Part shown: piece after piece, positions 59,460-64,000 of the stretch
Layout: every line of letters begins with the position of its first letter
Position numbering within the stretch: the stretch's first letter is position 1
Assembly (NCBI GenBank): GCA_022494885.1
Contig: JAGVSM010002913.1
Location: forward strand, 248,001-312,000
Direction of reading: 5' to 3'
DNA: 64,000 nucleotides
DNA from: Micrasema longulum
Lineage: Eukaryota; Arthropoda; Insecta; Trichoptera; Brachycentridae
Notes under the pieces: generated by a model
Told to the model about the DNA's origin: nothing
The model's database searches: none
The model's input: only the letters and a program-made list of their open reading frames with translations
Translations under genes and position numbers: made by a program

Positions 59460-59580
59460 CCCGGTAATGCATAGGGCACTGCATTGTTGAATCAAATGCA
59501 GCGTATCTCAATGATCCGTTGCAGGAAGGTAAAGTAATCAGTCTTACGCTTCGGGTGCCAGTCCAGGGACAGTGAAATAT
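59460..59580 (-). mobile_element. SINE-2 fragment
   Basis: GGGCACTGCATTGTTGAATC and GGGTGCCAGTCCAGGGACAG match 18866-18965; the tRNA-like part is missing. Confidence 0.6.
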
Positions 59581-59879
59581 TTAAGTAGAAAACATAGCGT
59601 AAATATAGCATATGTAAAATTTTGGCTTTGAAAAAAATAGCTTTATCCGTGAGGACAAACATATAAAAGAAGGCGTATATATTTTAATTTTGCGATATTC
59701 TGCCTGTAAAACAACTTTATGACTACAAATTTATTGAAGATCACTTAGCTGGTCCGGAATATAAAAAAGGGGTTTCCCAAATTAACAACACTAGATAAAA
59801 AACTAAAAAAACTGAGGGCTCTTTGGTCAATCCCCGAATCACTTCAGAGAACGAACATTAAATTGCGTTATTCCAAGTT

Positions 59880-60195
59880 TTTTCAATCTTCTTCGTCAGC
59901 CTTCTGTCCTCCACTGCAGGATATAGGCCTCTTCCATATCCTTCGATTTCTTTCGGTAGGTTGCTGCTTGCAGCCAATTTTTACCCCCCACAGTGGTTTT
60001 ATCGTCGGACCATCTTTTTTGAGGTCTCCGACGCCTCTCTTACTCTCCCAAGGTCTACATCTTAAAATTTTAGGGGTCCATCTTGTGGGATCTTGTCTTG
60101 GAACATGTCCTGCCCATTGCCACTTCAGTCTAGCTACGCAATCCATGATATCCGCTATTCCAAGGTTGTTCAATAATCTGCCAAAAATCATTATT
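59880..60195 (-). mobile_element. RTE-type LINE C-terminus
   Basis: The minus frame 59883-60191 reads VARLKWQWAGHVPRQDPTRW, then SKRGVGDLKKDG and NRRIWKRPISCSGGQKADEE. This is the well-known C-terminal block of insect RTE-like LINE proteins (LKWQWAGH-x-x-R). 5'-truncated. Confidence 0.8.
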
Positions 60196-60244
60196 CACAT
60201 GGAAGATCACTGAAAAAATATTTTTAGTATAATTAATATTAATA

Positions 60245-60450
60245 TATGTATTTTTATGTCAACTTTTCCGAGAATCGAACCTGGGACCTCAAGCATAATA
60301 GACGCGCCAACCACTACTCTACGAGGCTGAAGTTTTTTAAATAGATTTCCTTTTTCAGGATTTTTATTTTTACCTGAGACCAGCATCGAGTAAATACACT
60401 GGTCCAAGATTCTGGTTCTATTTCACACACAGAACAGTATTCTTCATCGA
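60245..60450 (-). mobile_element. SINE-2 copy
   Basis: GAGAATCGAACCTGGGACCT (minus-strand B box), ACGCGCCAACCACTACTCTA and AAGATTCTGGTTCTATTTCA match 46080-46240. It abuts the RTE fragment. Confidence 0.7.
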
Positions 60451-60849
60451 CCTGGATACAAAAAACCTACCAAGGTACTAGATACCCATCTAATAACAAA
60501 AAATAATTACACCTTTTGACAAACAAACAAAAAATGAAAGCACTTCCTCCACATAGCCGAAAACTGTTTTAAAGACCGAGGGTCTTCCCATCGGTCAAAA
60601 ATATTTTTGGCAATAATCGAGTTACTTTTTAAATTGTCAATTTTATTATAGGTGATTTCAATTGAATTTAACTCTACTGCTTTCATTGCCCCTTTCACTG
60701 ATAGTTTTGTCAAATCGTATGGAAGACTTATGTCGGTTTACACGAATCGTAACAAAATTGTATTTGTTTGTGTTAAATGAGGAAGTTCAATGGTTTTATT
60801 TATTTTTATTATTTGATGTTTGTTAATAATAATATACGAAAGCGCTTTG

Positions 60850-61140
60850 ATTTTTTAAAGCTTTGTAATTTTGAAATTACTCCGCGTGTGACGTCACAAG
60901 TTCTCTTCGGTAAGTTCTACTTATTGGCGAATTGGTTTCCCGTAAACGAGATCTCTATCACAACGCTCTATCATTGCATGTTCGGAAGAACAAGTGACGT
61001 CGTAGTGAGTAGCTCGTATTCATTATTTTTTTCATACATCTTCAAGAAACTTCGCCGTACAATTAAATGCTCTAATTTTTACCGCGCATAATAAAACATT
61101 TTTATATCTGATTTTCCTTAGCACTGAACTTCCTCATTGT
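60850..61140 (+). repeat. dispersed repeat, copy 2
   Basis: GAAATTACTCCGCGTGTGAC, CTTCGGTAAGTTCT, CCGTAAACGAGAT and a CACTGAACTTCCTCATTG end, in the order seen at 39230-39540. Confidence 0.6.
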
Positions 61141-61144
61141 ACCG

Positions 61145-61330
61145 ATATCAACAGATGGAAGAAATGAAAACATATGGATTTAATAACATAAGCATAATAG
61201 TAAATACTAAGCACAATGTAAAGTGATCACTTAAATCTGCCAAAGATGGGTCGTAGGTCCAATTAATACCTACATAAATTTCCATATTTTCTTCTTTGCG
61301 AATTCTAAATTCGTCAATCGAATATAATTT
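61145..61330 (+). mobile_element. fold-back family copy I (plus, decayed fragment)
   Basis: ATCAACAGATGGAAGAAATG, then AATGTAAAGTGATCACTTAA and ATTTCCATATTTTCTTCTTT follow the family order. The module is no longer open. Confidence 0.55.
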
Positions 61331-61334
61331 GTCT

Positions 61335-62190
61335 GATTGATATTGTGTTATTTCAATCGCAATGCAAATCAAAATCCATATTATATAAACATGCCATTCG
61401 TCTCAACGCGACGTGTCTATGCTTCAACCAATTTTATTTATTTACCTAGTAAGTACCTACCTATGTAATAATATTATGCATAATAATATACCTGCCCGTG
61501 TGTCAATAAAACATTTCAAGTGAGTACCTAGGTATTGTAAAAATATTACGTATATTTAGCTACCCACTCTTTTATTAGATTTATATTTATCAAATTAGTG
61601 CACGTTCTCTAAAAAGTAAATAGATTTAGTCCGCCTTTATTTGGTTCTTGGTTGTAATGATTCAATAATAATTCCCTAATAAATGAAACCTGTCTCGAGC
61701 CACAAAAATTTAAATGATCGCGGTATTATAAAAGTAGGTAGGTACTAACATACCTATCTACCTATAGATATTTAAACATTCATTGGCGGCGTAGAATGTA
61801 GTCGACCTTGGTCACGGCATAATGTGAAATAATATATTATAATAATATACATACACTTTTCTTATTTGATACATATATTTTTAGTATAGATCAGAAAATT
61901 GTGCAGAATTAAGCAAAATAAAGCCGAATTTACGTATAATAAAACTAGTGGAAATTGGTTTGAATGCGCTCACATATTTGAATTTTGTTGATAATATACA
62001 CGCCTGCCATCTTTGGATAAATTTTAATAACTTTGTTCTAACTTCTAAAGAAGTTTCCTGTATGTTGGCCCTCTGCTTGCTGCTGGTTTGATTCCGGATC
62101 CTGTTTTTTTTGTTATGTTCACAGACTACAGATATCTGTTATGTTTGAAAATGGCGATTTCAAATGTCAGGGGTTGTGGAATGGTGCAGT
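61335..62190. other. intergenic stretch before the 296-residue ORF
   Basis: AT-rich with many ACCTACCT/GTAGGTA motifs (61445-61760), a texture I associate with Lepidoptera. No exon seen. Confidence 0.4.
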
Positions 62191-62193
62191 GTT

Positions 62194-62199
62194 TATAAA
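62194..62199 (+). promoter_or_regulatory. weak TATA-box candidate upstream of the 296-residue ORF
   Basis: TATAAA lies 72 bp before the ATG. In AT-rich DNA this can be chance; no clear initiator was seen. Confidence 0.2.
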
Positions 62200-62228
62200 T
62201 GTTTAAAATTGCTAAGACCTATAGACGT

Positions 62229-62269
62229 ATGATGATAGCGTCAACTATTTAACCAATTTAATGTATTAA
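62229..62269 (+). promoter_or_regulatory. two short upstream ORFs before the 296-residue ORF
   Basis: ATGATG at 62229 opens a 7-codon frame closed by TAA at 62250-62252, in frame with the main ORF. ATGTATTAA at 62261-62269 is a two-codon ORF that ends one base before the main ATG. They matter only if the transcript starts upstream of 62229. Confidence 0.4.
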
Positions 62270-62270
62270 A

Positions 62271-63161
62271 ATGAGTGCGTCTAACGAACGTCGTCGAATA
62301 TCGCCTCTTTCTACGCCCGAGAGAACTAGTGCAATTGTAGAAATTCATAACAAAAATAAATCTTTTAACGAAACGTCTCCGTCTGCACCAATTCAAAAGA
62401 CCAGGAGAGAAAGTATCCAAAATGACAGATCAAGAAGGTCTTCTAAAACTGAAGACGTGCAGGTTCTCGAGGGTGGTGCTGCGACTACGATTATCACCGT
62501 TGAAGACAGTTCGACAAGATTACAGAAGTCTCGCGGATCCTGGGTCGATTCAGATATTAACGTATCTGCTGAAGGCGAATTAGAAATACACACCCAAATA
62601 AAACTAGGTATTATGGGATTCATGGAAAATGAAATTAAAAAGTCTGATGGTAAATATCCCATCGCAACATTGTCAGCATATGTCAATGGAATGAACGAAT
62701 CTGAAGAAAATCTGAAGCATAGCAAGAGCTCCCACGGAAGTGGAAGTCACAGAGAAAAGAAAAGCCCCTCTAGAAGGAAAAAGAAACGCATATCGTCAAA
62801 ACATAGATCGGACTTAGGCTCTGACTTTGATATTACAGTTTCAAGTATGAGTGCCTTGGAGAAAGTTGACGACTATTTAAAAGAATACAATAGAGGCGAA
62901 GAAATAACATTGAGTGGAGACCTGGAAATTGAGCCCAATGATTTAGTTAATAATAATGGATCTTCGAAAGAGAGTAAACTTAAGCCAAAAAAACGCCGAA
63001 AAAGTCGACACGAAGAAGGAAAACGAGATAAGAATGCTAACAATAGAGATATAAGTCCTAGAGTTTTTGATCCTTCTACTGGTAAACACGTCAAGTCATC
63101 AGGAGACAAGCCAGGTAGTATTTTAACTTTAAAAGGGCTTAATAGTCATTATGCTGTATAG
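62271..63161 (+). CDS. unrecognised intronless ORF, 296 residues, charged and probably nuclear
   Basis: I do not recognise this protein. It is by far the longest uninterrupted frame outside Ets98B exon 1, and it runs from ATG to TAG with no splice site needed. The N-terminus is Ser/Arg/Thr-rich with SP/TP pairs (RRISPLSTPE, residues 8-17). A more hydrophobic middle (about 103-141, with IKLGIMGFMENEIKK and YPIATLSAYVNGM) could be a small fold. Two strong basic clusters (161-179, RRKKKRISSKHR; 236-254, KPKKRRKSRH) look like nuclear localisation signals. The tail (GSILTLKGLNSHYAV) is non-basic. Codon use is AT-leaning like the local DNA. Being single-exon it may be a retrogene or a naturally intronless gene. 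Alternatives: a terminal exon, or a lineage-restricted protein. No function is proposed. Confidence 0.75.
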   Translation: MSASNERRRISPLSTPERTSAIVEIHNKNKSFNETSPSAPIQKTRRESIQNDRSRRSSKTEDVQVLEGGAATTIITVEDSSTRLQKSRGSWVDSDINVSAEGELEIHTQIKLGIMGFMENEIKKSDGKYPIATLSAYVNGMNESEENLKHSKSSHGSGSHREKKSPSRRKKKRISSKHRSDLGSDFDITVSSMSALEKVDDYLKEYNRGEEITLSGDLEIEPNDLVNNNGSSKESKLKPKKRRKSRHEEGKRDKNANNRDISPRVFDPSTGKHVKSSGDKPGSILTLKGLNSHYAV

Positions 63162-63340
63162 TAACTGTATTTGTTTAAAAAGTATAATGTTTTGGCCTAC
63201 TATTTGCCTAATTTTATTTATTTATTTTTATTTCACGTTTTACATTACACTTTTGTTTTCAAATATGAATACCACACTGGGCACAACCCGTGTCGAGGCA
63301 TTAATTTACTTGATTTAATATTTACTTATGGTGTCTAAAA

Positions 63341-63346
63341 AATAAA
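63341..63346 (+). terminator. candidate poly(A) signal of the 296-residue ORF
   Basis: AATAAA 180 bp after the TAG stop. Confidence 0.4.
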
Positions 63347-63884
63347 TCTAAAATAATACATATCCATATTTAAATCCACACAGATATATCTGTGTGCGAA
63401 AGGAATAACGGAATGAGTTAAAAAATGCAGGTTTTCAGGAGAGCCAAAACAAAATTGAAGAATTTCGGGATTTTATGAAATATCCCACAAATCGTAAAAG
63501 GCTTTATTATTTTTGATGAATTTTTGCACCAGTAGGTTTGAAAATGTATATTATTTTTTTATGTAACCTAAAATAGTGTAACTTAATAATTTATTACTTT
63601 TTTCTGACTTATGCCATTGTTCCTTTCCGAAAATTCTGTCATCAATTATCAAAATGATCAATTAGAAAAATCATTTGATACCGAATCAAAACCGATAAAC
63701 AATAAAAAAACAAAAATAAATTGAATCACATTTACTCCCAAATGGTGCATAGGGTACTGGATCATAAAGAGGTGGTATTAAAAATATGTATATTCGAGTA
63801 TATTATATTTTAAAACAAATTTATACAATCTCGTATTTGCCAGTATTTCAATTTGTAAATACTATTTTCAAGAAAGCCTAAGGG

Positions 63885-63995
63885 GCTTGTGTTTGAAAAT
63901 AGGAATCAAGTGGTGTTGGAACAAAGATTTAAACCGAGGCTCATTGGACTCAAGAGTTCACAACACTACCCCTGAGCCACAGTCCAACTCAAAAT
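63885..63995 (-). mobile_element. SINE-1-like fragment at the window end
   Basis: The minus strand reads GGACTGTGGCTCAGGGGTAG...GGTTTAAATC, a tRNA-like head, then CACTTGATTCCTATTTTC similar to the SINE-1 body start. Confidence 0.4.
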
Positions 63996-64000
63996 AATTA

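Overview
This 64 kb window is AT-rich eukaryotic DNA from an insect. I think it is most likely a moth or butterfly. The reasons are a long-intron ETS gene of the D-ETS-4 (Ets98B) type, GTAGGTAC/ACCTACCT-rich intergenic DNA (around 61440-61760), and a dense load of tRNA-derived SINEs, CR1/Jockey-like and RTE-like LINE remnants and small inverted-repeat elements. The order is an inference from style; 'insect' is firmer because of the protein.

Layout. (1) 1-1059: non-coding flank with two short inverted-repeat elements. (2) 1060-41997 (+): one gene in five coding exons (1060-2167, 18651-18805, 25501-25636, 37711-37881, 41807-41997) with GT-AG introns of about 16.5, 6.7, 12.1 and 3.9 kb. The exons join in phase to about 586 residues: a long Ser/Pro-rich N-terminal region, a Pointed (PNT/SAM) domain split over exons 1-3, a short linker, and a C-terminal ETS domain split over exons 4-5. 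This is the PDEF/SPDEF-Ets98B subfamily. A CpG-rich probable 3' UTR follows to about 43.66 kb. (3) 43.7-62.2 kb: gene-poor intergenic DNA packed with mobile-element debris. (4) 62271-63161 (+): an intronless 296-residue ORF for a highly charged, probably nuclear protein that I do not recognise, with a poly(A) signal downstream.

Mobile elements. The most striking family recurs at least nine times (A 6.6 kb, B 16.4, C 22.2, D 26.0-26.7, E 28.6-28.8, F 48.4, G 51.5-52.3, H 52.6-53.2, I 61.1). Several copies are fold-back palindromes. One arm carries a polypyrimidine tract plus AG, then a 55-codon open module ending in TAA. In two copies (G, H) the module has exactly the same length; a third copy (B) keeps the last 32 codons in frame. 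I could not assign it to a known family.

Three small inverted-repeat elements have target duplications that can be read directly: 17820-18103 (TTAA, CCCTAG ends, piggyBac-type), 30704-30832 (TAA) and 51568-51800 (TAA). The last two are supported by a second, empty copy of the host repeat inside this window. Two LINE families have 3' ends here. One ends about 50 bp before the splice acceptor of the first ETS-domain exon.

How the parts relate. The only functional genes I can support are the ETS factor and the 296-residue ORF. Nothing in the sequence links them functionally. All exon joins and family names come from reading the sequence; no search, alignment or folding program was run.
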